Shown here piece after piece: positions 1 to 6,049 of a stretch of 31,620 bases of DNA. The position numbers and the translations under genes are program-made. The notes under the pieces are model-generated. The model worked only from the letters and a program-made list of their open reading frames with translations, was not told where the DNA came from and did no database searches. Where the stretch lies: the IMG/VR virus record IMGVR_UViG_3300015371_000120, positions 1-31,620 of that record. The stretch is one strand, 5' to 3'. Source of the DNA: a virus. Every line of letters begins with the position of its first letter. Positions within the stretch are counted from its first letter, which is position 1.

Positions 1-1
1 G

Positions 2-748
2 GGGGCTGTGCGTCTTTTCCGCGAGAACGTCACGGGGAACGCCGACGGCCAGCTGGCCGCCCTCGTGCCGACACTGGAGTCAATGGGCTGCACTGTTGCG
101 GCTGGAATTTTCGCAGCGTCCGAAGTCGGGGCCAGCCACCGGCGCGAACGATTGTTCGTCATGGCCGACCGAAACCCCGGCACCAGCTGCGCCCGTGCAG
201 TGGACTACGCCATGTGCCGACGACACCGGGGCGAGGGTGCGGAAGTACGCGCAGGGTGGCACGGCACTGTCGTTCCAGGCGACGCAACCGGCATTCTGGC
301 CGACGGTCAGGCCGAGGGGCGGGGGGCCGGAATCGGCGCAGCGCAAGCAGGAACTTGGCCGGGTGAACAGCGGGGGCGGCGACTTGCAGGCGGCGGTCTT
401 GGGGGTGACTTGGTCGACCCCGATTGCCCGCGACCACAAGGACGGCGCGACGACCTTGGCGAACACGCCGGTGAATGGGATTCTCGGTCGGCAGGTGCTT
501 TGCTTCCGGCCTTTGCCCCCGGCCCCCGTGACCCCCGCTGGCCCGAATTCATTGAAGCTGCACCGGGTCTTGAACCCGCTATTCTGCGAGTGGCTGATGG
601 GGTGGCCTGTCGGGTGGACAGACTGCGGTGCGTCGGCAACGGCGCGGTTCCGCTGGTGGCAGCTTATGCGTGGCGCACTTTGGCAGCTGTGCTTGCCGAG
701 GGACGAGGCGCAGGGCCGTTTATTCTGAACGAAAGGGTCGCGGCATGA
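2..748 (+). CDS. DNA (cytosine-5) methyltransferase, C-terminal part (cut by window edge)
   Basis: This is the C-terminal part of a C5-cytosine DNA methyltransferase, which transfers a methyl group from S-adenosylmethionine to cytosine in DNA. The frame is open to the left edge, so the true start and the catalytic Pro-Cys motif lie outside the window. Visible motifs are the ENV of motif VI at about residues 8-10, the block GASHRRERLFVMA at about 43-55 (motif VIII), and RCVGNGAVP near residue 210 (motif X). The stretch between is the variable target-recognition region. The stop overlaps the next start (ATGA), so the gene belongs to the same early operon. No partner nuclease that would clearly make a restriction system is adjacent, so self-protection or an orphan role is likely. 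The family is confident; the target site is unknown. Confidence 0.88.
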   Translation, partial: GAVRLFRENVTGNADGQLAALVPTLESMGCTVAAGIFAASEVGASHRRERLFVMADRNPGTSCARAVDYAMCRRHRGEGAEVRAGWHGTVVPGDATGILADGQAEGRGAGIGAAQAGTWPGEQRGRRLAGGGLGGDLVDPDCPRPQGRRDDLGEHAGEWDSRSAGALLPAFAPGPRDPRWPEFIEAAPGLEPAILRVADGVACRVDRLRCVGNGAVPLVAAYAWRTLAAVLAEGRGAGPFILNERVAA

Positions 749-939
749 GACTGAAACAGGGCGACTATTTGCGACTGCACTTTCCCCTAGACGGCCTGAC
801 CGCCGACCAGCGGGCGCGGGCGGTGGCGGTCGCCAACCGGGCCGAGATTCTGGTGGGGGTGCTGCTGACCAACGGCGGCGACCCTGACCGCCTGCTCGAC
901 AAGATCGAATCATATTTGCCGGGTGGCGCTGCACCATGA
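745..939 (+). CDS. Small hypothetical protein, 64 aa
   Basis: A 64-residue protein of unknown function. The ATG at 745 overlaps the stop of the methyltransferase (ATGA) and has a GAAAGG-like ribosome site at 731-736. The sequence is soluble-looking, with an alternating charged N-terminus (MRLKQGDYLRLHF) and a helical middle rich in Ala and Arg. It overlaps the next gene by four bases, so the three genes should be translationally coupled. No motif allows a function to be assigned. Confidence 0.72.
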   Translation: MRLKQGDYLRLHFPLDGLTADQRARAVAVANRAEILVGVLLTNGGDPDRLLDKIESYLPGGAAP

Positions 940-1670
940 GTTTCGACGCCATGAAATGGGCCATACGCCAGCGCCTCGAACCCCTGACCCGGGTGGTGCT
1001 GGTGGCGCTGGCCGACAAGGCCGACAAGCAGGCCCGCGCCTTTCCCTCGGTCGGGTGGCTGGCCGAGTTTTGCGGGTGCAGCCGGTCGACCGTGGTGCGC
1101 GAACTGAAGCGCCTGCGCCGCATGGGATTGATTGACGACAGCGGCGACCGGGTCGGCCTCACCAGCCAAGTCAGGGTCTGGCAGCTGCGCGTGGCCGAAG
1201 ACAGCCTGCCGTTGGGGCAATCGCGACGCCGAAAGGGTGTCACCGTGCAAGACGCTTTGAACGGCCTGAAACAGTTTCAAGCTGCTGAACACCTTTCAGG
1301 GAGTCAAAAGGGTGTCAGGCGTGAAAGGGTTTCACGGGTGAAACAGTTTCAAAAGACGGATTCAAAGGCTGTCACCGGTGACACACATAATCAGTATGAA
1401 TCACATAGGGGGGCGGGCGCGCCTACGCCCGCGAATGCGGGCGCGCCCGCAAGGCAGCAGCTGACGTTCGAGGTCGCCGCCGATTGGCAACCGCCGGTGC
1501 TGCCGGAACGCAGCAAGGTCAGGTCATTCGTCGAACATTGGACTGCCGACGAATTGGGCAGGCAGGTCGAGCGGTTCCGCCGCAAGGCCAAACGCGACGG
1601 CGTCGGGCCTGACCTCAATGCCGCGTGGGCGGCCCACGTCTGGCAGGTCGAACTAGAAGGGGGTGTCTGA
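936..1670 (+). CDS. Helix-turn-helix replication-initiator-like protein
   Basis: A 244-aa protein whose first 95 residues look like the HTH_36 / phage replication protein O-type winged helix. The core reads FPSVGWLAEFCGCSRSTVVR, followed by a second helix, ELKRLRRMGLI, and a beta wing. Such domains bind origin repeats and recruit a helicase or its loader. Residues about 100-170 are low-complexity and Gln/Lys rich, and this stretch coincides with a cluster of DNA dyads (1231-1382), as in lambdoid O genes where the origin lies inside the coding sequence. The C-terminal 60 residues hold a short conserved-looking helical block (VEHWTADELGRQVERFRRKA). The start is ATGA-coupled to the gene before. 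Initiator function is inferred; a plain transcription regulator is the alternative. Confidence 0.78.
   Translation: MSFDAMKWAIRQRLEPLTRVVLVALADKADKQARAFPSVGWLAEFCGCSRSTVVRELKRLRRMGLIDDSGDRVGLTSQVRVWQLRVAEDSLPLGQSRRRKGVTVQDALNGLKQFQAAEHLSGSQKGVRRERVSRVKQFQKTDSKAVTGDTHNQYESHRGAGAPTPANAGAPARQQLTFEVAADWQPPVLPERSKVRSFVEHWTADELGRQVERFRRKAKRDGVGPDLNAAWAAHVWQVELEGGV
1231..1382. repeat. Cluster of dyads and iteron-like repeats inside the initiator gene (candidate replication origin)
   Basis: Within 150 bases there are two exact copies of TGAAACAGTTTCA (1267-1279 and 1339-1351, 72 bases apart, each an odd palindrome), the dyad GTGAAAGGGTTTCAC (1321-1335), the perfect palindrome GTCACCGGTGAC (1371-1382), and related direct repeats GAAAGGGTGTCAC (1231), CAAAAGGGTGTCAGG (1305) and TCAAAGGCTGTCACC (1362). 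An inverted relative, AACACCTTTCAGG, is at 1288-1300. An AT-richer stretch follows at 1383-1407. The arrangement matches iterons placed inside a phage initiator gene; origin function is inferred. Confidence 0.65.
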
Positions 1671-1672
1671 CC

Positions 1673-2230
1673 ATGACCAAGCAGCCACATCAGCCTTTGG
1701 AACCGTGCGAGGGTCGCGACCCCTGCGGGGCCTGCCAGCTAATCAGGGACGCCCTGACCGCCGCTGCCGTTCAGAGGTTCGCCGCCTGGAAGGCGGTTGA
1801 ACAGCGGTGCGAGAGTCCGATTGAATCGCTGCTGCTGGCGGCCCTGTTCGCTGCCGGTCAGATCGAACCGCAGCTGCGATTTTTCGCGGTCGAGGAAGGC
1901 CCCACGAATTACGGCCTTGTCGGCATTTACCAGCAGGCCCCGCTGCTTGGCCGTTACCGGGTCGACGTGTTCATTGACGACCGCAGCAGCGACCCGCACC
2001 AGCACCTCGTCGTCGAATGCGACGGTCACGACTACCATGAACGCACCAAGGAACAGGCGCAGGCCGACAAGGCCCGCGACCGGGCGCTGGTCAGGGCCGG
2101 GTTCAAGGTCATTCGGTTCACCGGCAGCGAACTGTTCAAAGACCCCAAGGCCTGCGCCACCGAGGTCTTGCAGCACCTTGGGTTCATTCAGCGGCGGCAC
2201 CAGCGCCAGCTGGCAAAGGCCACGCCATGA
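1673..2230 (+). CDS. DUF559/Vsr-like PD-(D/E)XK endonuclease-type protein
   Basis: A 185-aa protein with a nuclease fold of the PD-(D/E)XK superfamily, close in pattern to DUF559 and Vsr-like proteins. Candidate catalytic residues are Glu51 in CESPIESLL, Asp98 in YRVDVFI, and Glu115 in VVECDGHDYHERTKEQ. These are followed by the typical helix of the family (KARDRALVRAGFKVIRFTG). The N-terminal 25 residues carry CEGRDPCGAC, a possible metal-binding extension. The start at 1673 lies three bases after the previous stop, with GAAGGGGG about ten bases upstream. The last four bases overlap the next gene. Nicking or cleavage of DNA during replication or recombination is possible, but the substrate is not shown by the sequence. 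Confidence 0.8.
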   Translation: MTKQPHQPLEPCEGRDPCGACQLIRDALTAAAVQRFAAWKAVEQRCESPIESLLLAALFAAGQIEPQLRFFAVEEGPTNYGLVGIYQQAPLLGRYRVDVFIDDRSSDPHQHLVVECDGHDYHERTKEQAQADKARDRALVRAGFKVIRFTGSELFKDPKACATEVLQHLGFIQRRHQRQLAKATP

Positions 2231-2430
2231 CCACCAAGTTCAGGCAACCGGTCACCATGACGGTGACCACGACCGACCTCGCCGCAATCCTGACCGAGGC
2301 GCTTTGCACGTTCAACGCCTTGGCCGACCTAGAGGTCATGACCGTCAAGCAGCAGGGCCTCGACTTTGTGCTGTCGCTGGCCCCCAAGGAACGGCCCCGC
2401 GCCCCGGCACGAAAGGAACCGGCGGCATGA
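2227..2430 (+). CDS. Small hypothetical protein, 67 aa
   Basis: A 67-residue protein of unknown function, ATGA-coupled to the nuclease-like gene. It has a Thr/Val-rich first third that looks like two beta strands (TMTVTTTDLAAIL), a helical middle, and a basic Pro-rich tail (PRAPARKEPAA). Its stop overlaps an ATG at 2427 that opens the first five-base repeat tract, so ribosomes finishing here would re-start inside that tract. The SD-like GAAAGGAA at 2411-2418 sits correctly for that ATG. Confidence 0.68.
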   Translation: MTTKFRQPVTMTVTTTDLAAILTEALCTFNALADLEVMTVKQQGLDFVLSLAPKERPRAPARKEPAA

Positions 2431-2555
2431 ACTCTGCACCGCTGCGCCGCGCCACGCTACACGCCACGTCGCAGCACAGCGCGGCGTTCTGCTGCGCGCC
2501 CCGGCACGTCGCACCGCAACGCAACGTCTGCAAAAACCGCCGTGTTCTGCTATGA
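2427..2555 (+). CDS. Possible 42-aa ORF running through repeat tract 1
   Basis: An ATG overlapping the stop of the 67-aa gene opens a 42-codon frame through the five-base repeat tract. Because the DNA period is five, the peptide has a five-residue rhythm with Ala at position two (SAPLR, RATLH, SAAFC, CAPRH, VAPQR). A second ATG at 2552 overlaps its stop and leads to a seven-codon frame ending at 2575. A third at 2572 overlaps that stop and runs to 2703. The chain of ATGA overlaps would keep ribosomes moving across the tract. Whether any peptide has a function is unknown; an open frame is also expected because CGCNN seldom makes stop codons. Confidence 0.35.
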   Translation: MNSAPLRRATLHATSQHSAAFCCAPRHVAPQRNVCKNRRVLL

Positions 2556-2655
2556 ACTGCGAGGCAATGCCATGAACCGCGCCCCGCGCTGCCGCGCCGT
2601 GTTTCGCGCAGCATCGCATCGCAACATTCGGCATCGCTTCGCAGCGCAACGCCAG
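2436..2655 (+). repeat. CGCNN (GCNNC) five-base repeat tract, copy 1
   Basis: The sequence falls into consecutive five-base units of the form GCNNC, equivalent to CGCNN, held in one phase from 2436 to about 2650. Examples are GCACC GCAAC GCAAC at 2511-2525 and GCATC GCATC GCAAC at 2611-2625. The two N positions vary freely while the CGC core recurs. Units between 2526 and 2580 are more worn. The period is five, not three, so the regularity is at the DNA or RNA level. Three ATGAAC start codons lie inside or at the edge (2427, 2552, 2572). Confidence 0.88.
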
Positions 2656-2703
2656 TTCAGACTAGGGAGAAAATGCCATGAAAATCTGCACGGTCGAGTT
2701 TGA
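2572..2703 (+). CDS. Possible 43-aa ORF, second half of repeat tract 1
   Basis: This frame begins ATGAACCGC, like the other tract-associated starts, and overlaps the stop of a seven-codon frame (2552-2575). It reads an Arg/Ala/His-rich peptide (NRAPR, RAVFR, ASHRN) and ends inside the start of the 185-aa gene. It has a GAGG 8 to 11 bases upstream. I list it because of the repeated ATGAAC pattern and the overlap chain. There is no other support for a real protein. Confidence 0.25.
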   Translation: MNRAPRCRAVFRAASHRNIRHRFAAQRQFRLGRKCHENLHGRV

Positions 2704-3235
2704 AGGTCAGGCACCGTACAGCGCCAGCCGCGCCCACTGCGAACCCAAGCTGCCCAAGGAAACGCCCGACGCCTACGAGGAACGGACGTGGGCCGAAAAG
2801 GCCCATGTGATTGACGGGCAGGTCGTCATTCCCCCCATGGCGTGGAAAATGAGTGCTGACCAGGCGGCGAAGATGCTTGGCCGACAGATACCCGGCAAGG
2901 GCAAGTCGACCTATACCAAGTTTTTCCTGTCGGGGGTCATTGTCACCGAACCGGTGCCGATTGCCCCGGTCGAGGCAATCGAAAAGGAACGCATTCACGC
3001 CAACGCCGACGGGGTGCGCGGGTCGGGCAAGCGGGTCTGGCGCAATTTCCCGCGCATTGACGTCTGGCGCGGGGCGGTGACCTTTCACATTATCGCCGAC
3101 GAAATCACCGAAGACGTGTTCGAGGAAACGATTCGCTATTCGGGGCTGGCCGTCGGGGTCGGTCGGTTCCGGCCTGAACGGGGTGGTTACTTTGGCCGGT
3201 TCGAGGTCACCAAGTTCAATTGGCGCGAACTATGA
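2678..3235 (+). CDS. Conserved-looking phage protein of unknown function, 185 aa, bracketed by the two repeat tracts
   Basis: A 185-aa protein with a clear ribosome site (GGGAG, 2665-2669). It resembles a phage protein type common in replication modules. Features are a hydrophobic beta start (MKICTVEF), a conserved-looking block KLPKETPDAYEERTWAEK, a middle block IPPMAWKMSADQAAKMLG followed by IPGKGKSTYTKFFLSGV, then GSGKRVWRNFPRI, and a C-terminal glycine block GLAVGVGRFRPERGGYFGRF. That last block resembles the glycine loop of RAMP-type RNA-binding proteins such as Cas7, but this is only a resemblance. The gene sits between the two CGCNN tracts and ends in an ATGA overlap leading into tract 2. 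A nucleic-acid-binding role is the simplest guess, without proof. Confidence 0.75.
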   Translation: MKICTVEFEGQAPYSASRAHCEPKLPKETPDAYEERTWAEKAHVIDGQVVIPPMAWKMSADQAAKMLGRQIPGKGKSTYTKFFLSGVIVTEPVPIAPVEAIEKERIHANADGVRGSGKRVWRNFPRIDVWRGAVTFHIIADEITEDVFEETIRYSGLAVGVGRFRPERGGYFGRFEVTKFNWREL

Positions 3236-3642
3236 ACTCGCCTCGCCCTGCGTCACCACGCATCGCAGCGCCCCGCGACGCAACGATTCGCCACGTCGCG
3301 CACGGCGTCGCCTTGCATCGCGCCCTGTCGCCACACGCCGCAACGCAACGACTGTTTCACCACGGCGCTGCGCGTCGCTGCCCACCGCTGCTCACTGCCG
3401 CGCACCGCACCGCAACGCGACGTTTCGCAGCCCTCGGCCCCACGGCGCAGCACCGCGCACCGCCACGAATTGCGGCGCTTCGTTTCGCGCCGCCACGCAT
3501 CGCCCCGCCCGGTTCCGCACAGCAGCGCGGCGCAACGCACTGCCGCCCGCCGCCTCTTGACGCACCGCGACGCGACGCAGGGCGACGCAACGCTTCGCCG
3601 CGCAACGCAACGCCTCAACGCCCTGAAGGAATCCGGCCATGA
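3232..3642 (+). CDS. Possible 136-aa Arg/Ala/Pro-rich ORF spanning repeat tract 2
   Basis: This frame starts at an ATG overlapping the stop of the 185-aa gene and stops at a TGA overlapping the ATG of the 169-aa gene, so it is joined by ATGA at both ends, like the authentic genes of this operon. The DNA period of five gives a five-residue peptide rhythm, for example RIAAP RDATI early and FAPPR IAPPG, NASPR NATPQ later. Composition is extreme (Arg, Ala, Pro, His, Thr). No known fold is recognised, and it does not match the A(D/N)LXX pentapeptide-repeat family. It could be a real basic disordered protein, or only a frame kept open so that translation crosses the tract. Confidence 0.4.
   Translation: MNSPRPASPRIAAPRDATIRHVAHGVALHRALSPHAATQRLFHHGAARRCPPLLTAAHRTATRRFAALGPTAQHRAPPRIAALRFAPPRIAPPGSAQQRGATHCRPPPLDAPRRDAGRRNASPRNATPQRPEGIRP
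3239..3623 (+). repeat. CGCNN five-base repeat tract, copy 2 (about 75 units)
   Basis: From 3239 to about 3353 the sequence reads as CGCNN units in one phase (CGCAT CGCAG CGCCC CGCGA at 3259-3278). A single two-base phase shift follows near 3354-3365. From 3364 to 3613 it reads as NNCGC in unbroken phase, ending GACGC AACGC TTCGC CGCGC at 3584-3603. Most units keep the CGC core and a minority have one substitution. This fills the 403-base space between two well-formed genes. Long open frames appear on both strands here because the motif rarely makes stops. Confidence 0.92.
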
Positions 3643-4148
3643 AATTCACCACCAACCCGCAAACCCAAGTCGACATTGAAATGCTGGCAAACGCCCTTGC
3701 CGCCCTCGGCCCCGACGACCTGCTGACCTACGACGGCATGACCAACCTCGTCGGGTACGACGTGCGGGCAAGGCCGTGGGCCATGCTGACCGCCCGCGAC
3801 CGGGTCGAAAAGGAAACCGGCCTGCGGTTCGGCACCGTGCGCGGCGAGGGTTATTGCAAACTGACCGCAGCTGACCTGCCCGGTATCGGCATGGCCGCCC
3901 GGGCCAAGGTCAGGGGCCTCGCCAAACGGGCCGCCGCCCGCCTGACCCGCTTGCGGTACAATGACGTCGACACCCGCTTGCAGGCCCGCCTCGACGCCGA
4001 ACGGTCGCTGCTGTTCGCGATTGGCGCGGTTGCCTCGACAAGGGGCCACCACGTCGCCGCCCTGACCAAGACCGGGCCAATCGTGGCCGAGGCGGTTTTC
4101 GACTATGTTAGGCGCGACAGCGGGGCCGGAAAGGAACCCGCGCCATGA
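3639..4148 (+). CDS. Hypothetical phage protein, 169 aa
   Basis: A 169-aa protein of unknown function with a good start (CCTGAAGGA upstream of the ATG at 3639). The first 60 residues look like a small alpha/beta unit (NALAALGPDDLLTYDGMTNLVG), consistent with a preprimosomal or winged-helix-like domain. The part from about residue 70 is basic and helical (MAARAKVRGLAKRAAARLTR). It is ATGA-coupled to the next gene. Position downstream of the initiator-like gene suggests a DNA-metabolism accessory role, which is inference only. Confidence 0.72.
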   Translation: MKFTTNPQTQVDIEMLANALAALGPDDLLTYDGMTNLVGYDVRARPWAMLTARDRVEKETGLRFGTVRGEGYCKLTAADLPGIGMAARAKVRGLAKRAAARLTRLRYNDVDTRLQARLDAERSLLFAIGAVASTRGHHVAALTKTGPIVAEAVFDYVRRDSGAGKEPAP

Positions 4149-4492
4149 CCGACCTGCTTGCCCTCATGGCCGCCCGACAGGCTGGCCTCGACGCTGGCGA
4201 CCGGGCAGCGGCCCACGCCGACCGGGTCACCCCGGGGTGGCGACGGCGGGCAATCAATTTCGTGTACCGGTACGCCCGAACGCACCACCAGTTCAGGGCC
4301 GAACAGGTCAGGGCCGAGGCCGAGGCCCGGGGCCTGCCGCTGCCGCCCGACCGGCGGGCATGGGGCGGAATCATGCGGTGGGCCGAACGCATGGGCATGA
4401 TCGTCGCGGTCAAGAAAGAGGGCGGAATCGCCGCCCACGGTTCCGACGTGACCCTGTGGCAAAGCCGGGTTTTCGAGGGGGTGCCAGCGTGA
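4145..4492 (+). CDS. Small winged-helix-like phage protein, 115 aa
   Basis: A 115-aa protein with the pattern of a phage family that follows replication genes. It has a helix, WRRRAINFVYRYARTHHQF, then RAEQVRAEAEARGLPLPPDRRAWGGIMRWAERMGMI, a strand, and an end, HGSDVTLWQSRVFE. The layout (helix, recognition-like helix, wing) suggests DNA binding. It starts at an ATGA overlap with GAAAGGAAC as ribosome site and ends in a GTGA overlap. The exact function is not known. Confidence 0.75.
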   Translation: MTDLLALMAARQAGLDAGDRAAAHADRVTPGWRRRAINFVYRYARTHHQFRAEQVRAEAEARGLPLPPDRRAWGGIMRWAERMGMIVAVKKEGGIAAHGSDVTLWQSRVFEGVPA

Positions 4493-4689
4493 CGCATAGC
4501 CAAAACAAGCCCCCGACAAATCGGTATTTACAGGACTCGGCCAAGCCGACGCTGAACCGGGCCGTGCGGCATGAACCAGATTGGTCGGGCAAGTGCCTCG
4601 CCTGCGGTGCCACCCCGACACACCCGCTGACCGGCCTGTGCGGCCCCTGCACGTTCGGCGAGGCCGAAACGGTCGGGGGGAACTGGTGA
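4489..4689 (+). CDS. Small zinc-ribbon-like protein, 66 aa
   Basis: A 66-aa protein starting with GTG inside the previous stop (GTGA). Residues about 37-55 hold two Cys pairs, CLAC and CGPC, spaced as in a zinc ribbon. The N-terminus is polar and probably disordered. Zinc-ribbon mini-proteins in phage early regions often touch RNA polymerase or DNA, but no target can be read here. The end overlaps the next GTG start by four bases. Confidence 0.72.
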   Translation: MTHSQNKPPTNRYLQDSAKPTLNRAVRHEPDWSGKCLACGATPTHPLTGLCGPCTFGEAETVGGNW

Positions 4690-5003
4690 ATCCGTCGCGC
4701 CTGGAACGGGCCGCCGTGGCCCTTGCGGCCAAGCTGCACGAGGCCCGCCCGCACCTCGACAATGCCCTGACCATCGCGGCGGTTCACAGCTGCCCCTACA
4801 AGGGGCCGACCTACTACCGCGAACTGGCCGCCCTAGAGGGCGCGCTGGCGACCGCGCCCCTCGACCGCGAAATGATCGAAGACCTGCCGCGCATGATTGA
4901 ACTTGAAAAGCACACGGCACCGGATTCAGACTACACCGCCGGGTGGAACGCCGCCCTCGAACAGGCGGCGCAGCTGGCCCGGTTCGTTTTGACGAAAGGA
5001 TAG
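4686..5003 (+). CDS. Hypothetical helical protein, 105 aa
   Basis: A 105-aa protein of unknown function, started by the GTG at 4686 with GGGGGAA just upstream. It looks all-helical (LERAAVALAAKLHEA; GWNAALEQAAQLARFVL), with a central acidic stretch. It is coupled to the zinc-ribbon gene before it and followed three bases later by the tiny membrane protein gene. No motif gives a function. Confidence 0.7.
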   Translation: MNPSRLERAAVALAAKLHEARPHLDNALTIAAVHSCPYKGPTYYRELAALEGALATAPLDREMIEDLPRMIELEKHTAPDSDYTAGWNAALEQAAQLARFVLTKG

Positions 5004-5006
5004 GCC

Positions 5007-5156
5007 ATGCTTGCCCTCGCATTCATGATTGTCGCCGCCCTGCTGTTTCTGCTGGCGTCGATCAACCCCGCTGCGCTGGCCCCGCATCAGGGCCGCCTCA
5101 TGCCGCTTGGCCTGCTGTTCGCGGCCTTGTCGTGGCTGGTCGTCAACGTGCCATAA
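5007..5156 (+). CDS. Tiny membrane protein, 49 aa, two predicted helices
   Basis: A 49-residue frame with an SD-like GAAAGGA at 4994-5000 before the ATG. The sequence has two hydrophobic stretches, LAFMIVAALLFLLASI and PLGLLFAALSWLVVNV, separated by a short polar turn. It should be an inner-membrane protein with two passes. Neighbouring 112-aa membrane protein gene suggests they act together at the membrane. Holin-like or exclusion roles are possible; nothing decides between them. Confidence 0.68.
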   Translation: MLALAFMIVAALLFLLASINPAALAPHQGRLMPLGLLFAALSWLVVNVP

Positions 5157-5167
5157 CCCCGGCCACC

Positions 5168-5506
5168 ATGACCCCCACCGAATTCGAGGCGCTGGTGACG
5201 GCGCTTGAAATGGAACCTGCGTTTAGCGGCAAACTGGTCGCTGACATTCCAGAGCTGGCCGCGCCCCGACTTGCGTGGCGGCGGCGGTCATACCGCTTTG
5301 CCAACGGCGCGTTCGGCCTCACCATTTTCAACCTTTGGCTGGCGACCTCGCCGCAATATGGCCTGTGGTGGCTGTCGGCGCTGTCGGTCGGCCTGATGAC
5401 GTGGCTGCTGTGGTGGTGCGAGGGTCAGGCCCGGGCCATGACCCGGCAGCTGAAGCGGCGGGCGGCGGTGCAGCTGGCCCGCGACCTCGCCGGGTTCGAC
5501 CAATAG
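5168..5506 (+). CDS. Membrane protein, 112 aa
   Basis: A 112-aa protein with a polar N-terminal 45 residues, then two hydrophobic helices (about residues 46-58 and 64-84, FGLTIFNLWLATS and YGLWWLSALSVGLMTWLLWW), and a basic C-terminal tail (ARAMTRQLKRRAAVQLARDL). The basic tail argues that the C-terminus stays in the cytoplasm. It follows the 49-aa membrane protein after 11 bases. It is the last gene before an AT-richer gap and the MucR gene. Function is unknown. Confidence 0.7.
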   Translation: MTPTEFEALVTALEMEPAFSGKLVADIPELAAPRLAWRRRSYRFANGAFGLTIFNLWLATSPQYGLWWLSALSVGLMTWLLWWCEGQARAMTRQLKRRAAVQLARDLAGFDQ

Positions 5507-5595
5507 CTGGTCTTGCCTCGACCTCGAAAATCATTGAAAACCCCACCGCCAAAGAAAGGGCAAAGAACTGAAAATGCCAATTGGGAGTCAATGCC

Positions 5596-6045
5596 ATGAC
5601 CGATCAGTGGAACGGCGAGGAACGCCGCAAAGAGGACTCTGACCAGCTGCGAACACTCACTGCCGATATTGTCGCCGCCCACGTTTCTAATAACTCGGTC
5701 GCAGTGAACGACCTGCCGCAGCTAATCGCCAATGTTCACGGCGCATTGCGCGGCCTGGAACAGCCGACCGAGCCCGAAAAACAACAACCGAAAGTGCCAA
5801 TCCGGCAGTCGATCAAACCCGATTACATTGTCTGCCTAGAGGACGGCAAACGGCTGAAAATGCTGAAGCGCCACCTCATGACGCATTACCAAATGACGCC
5901 TGACCAGTACCGGGCCAAGTGGGGCCTGTCGGTCGATTACCCCATGGTCGCGCCGAACTATGCCGCGCAGCGCCGCAGCTTGGCGGTCGCAATCGGCCTC
6001 GGCACCAAGCGCCGCAAGTCAGGCAGGGCAGCGGCCAAAAAATAA
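5596..6045 (+). CDS. Ros/MucR family zinc-finger transcriptional regulator
   Basis: A 149-aa Ros/MucR-type regulator, a DNA-binding repressor family of alphaproteobacteria that controls cell-surface, motility and cell-cycle genes. The N-terminal oligomerisation part reads LTADIVAAHVSNNSVAVNDL, close to the family signature. The zinc-finger region from about residue 77 has Cys80, Asp83, His93 and His97 (YIVCLEDGKRLKMLKRHLMT), followed by the typical AKWGLSVDYPMVAPNYA block. I chose the ATG at 5596 because GGGAG lies nine bases upstream; the in-frame TTG at 5581 precedes that site. An N-terminal GEERRKED stretch and a basic tail are extra. It may act on phage or host promoters. Family confident, targets unknown. 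Confidence 0.94.
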   Translation: MTDQWNGEERRKEDSDQLRTLTADIVAAHVSNNSVAVNDLPQLIANVHGALRGLEQPTEPEKQQPKVPIRQSIKPDYIVCLEDGKRLKMLKRHLMTHYQMTPDQYRAKWGLSVDYPMVAPNYAAQRRSLAVAIGLGTKRRKSGRAAAKK

Positions 6046-6049
6046 GGCT

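Noticed and set aside
80-1243. Long minus-strand open frame of 387 codons across the methyltransferase and initiator genes
   Set aside because: It is the shadow of genes in a GC-rich genome; it crosses three plus-strand genes with clear motifs and shows no recognisable domain.
3253-3618. Several open frames on both strands through repeat tract 2
   Set aside because: CGCNN and its complement seldom form stop codons, so all frames stay open. Only the ATGA-joined plus-strand frame is kept, with low confidence.
2436-3623. CRISPR array
   Set aside because: The repeat unit is five bases with no fixed longer repeat and no spacers of constant size.
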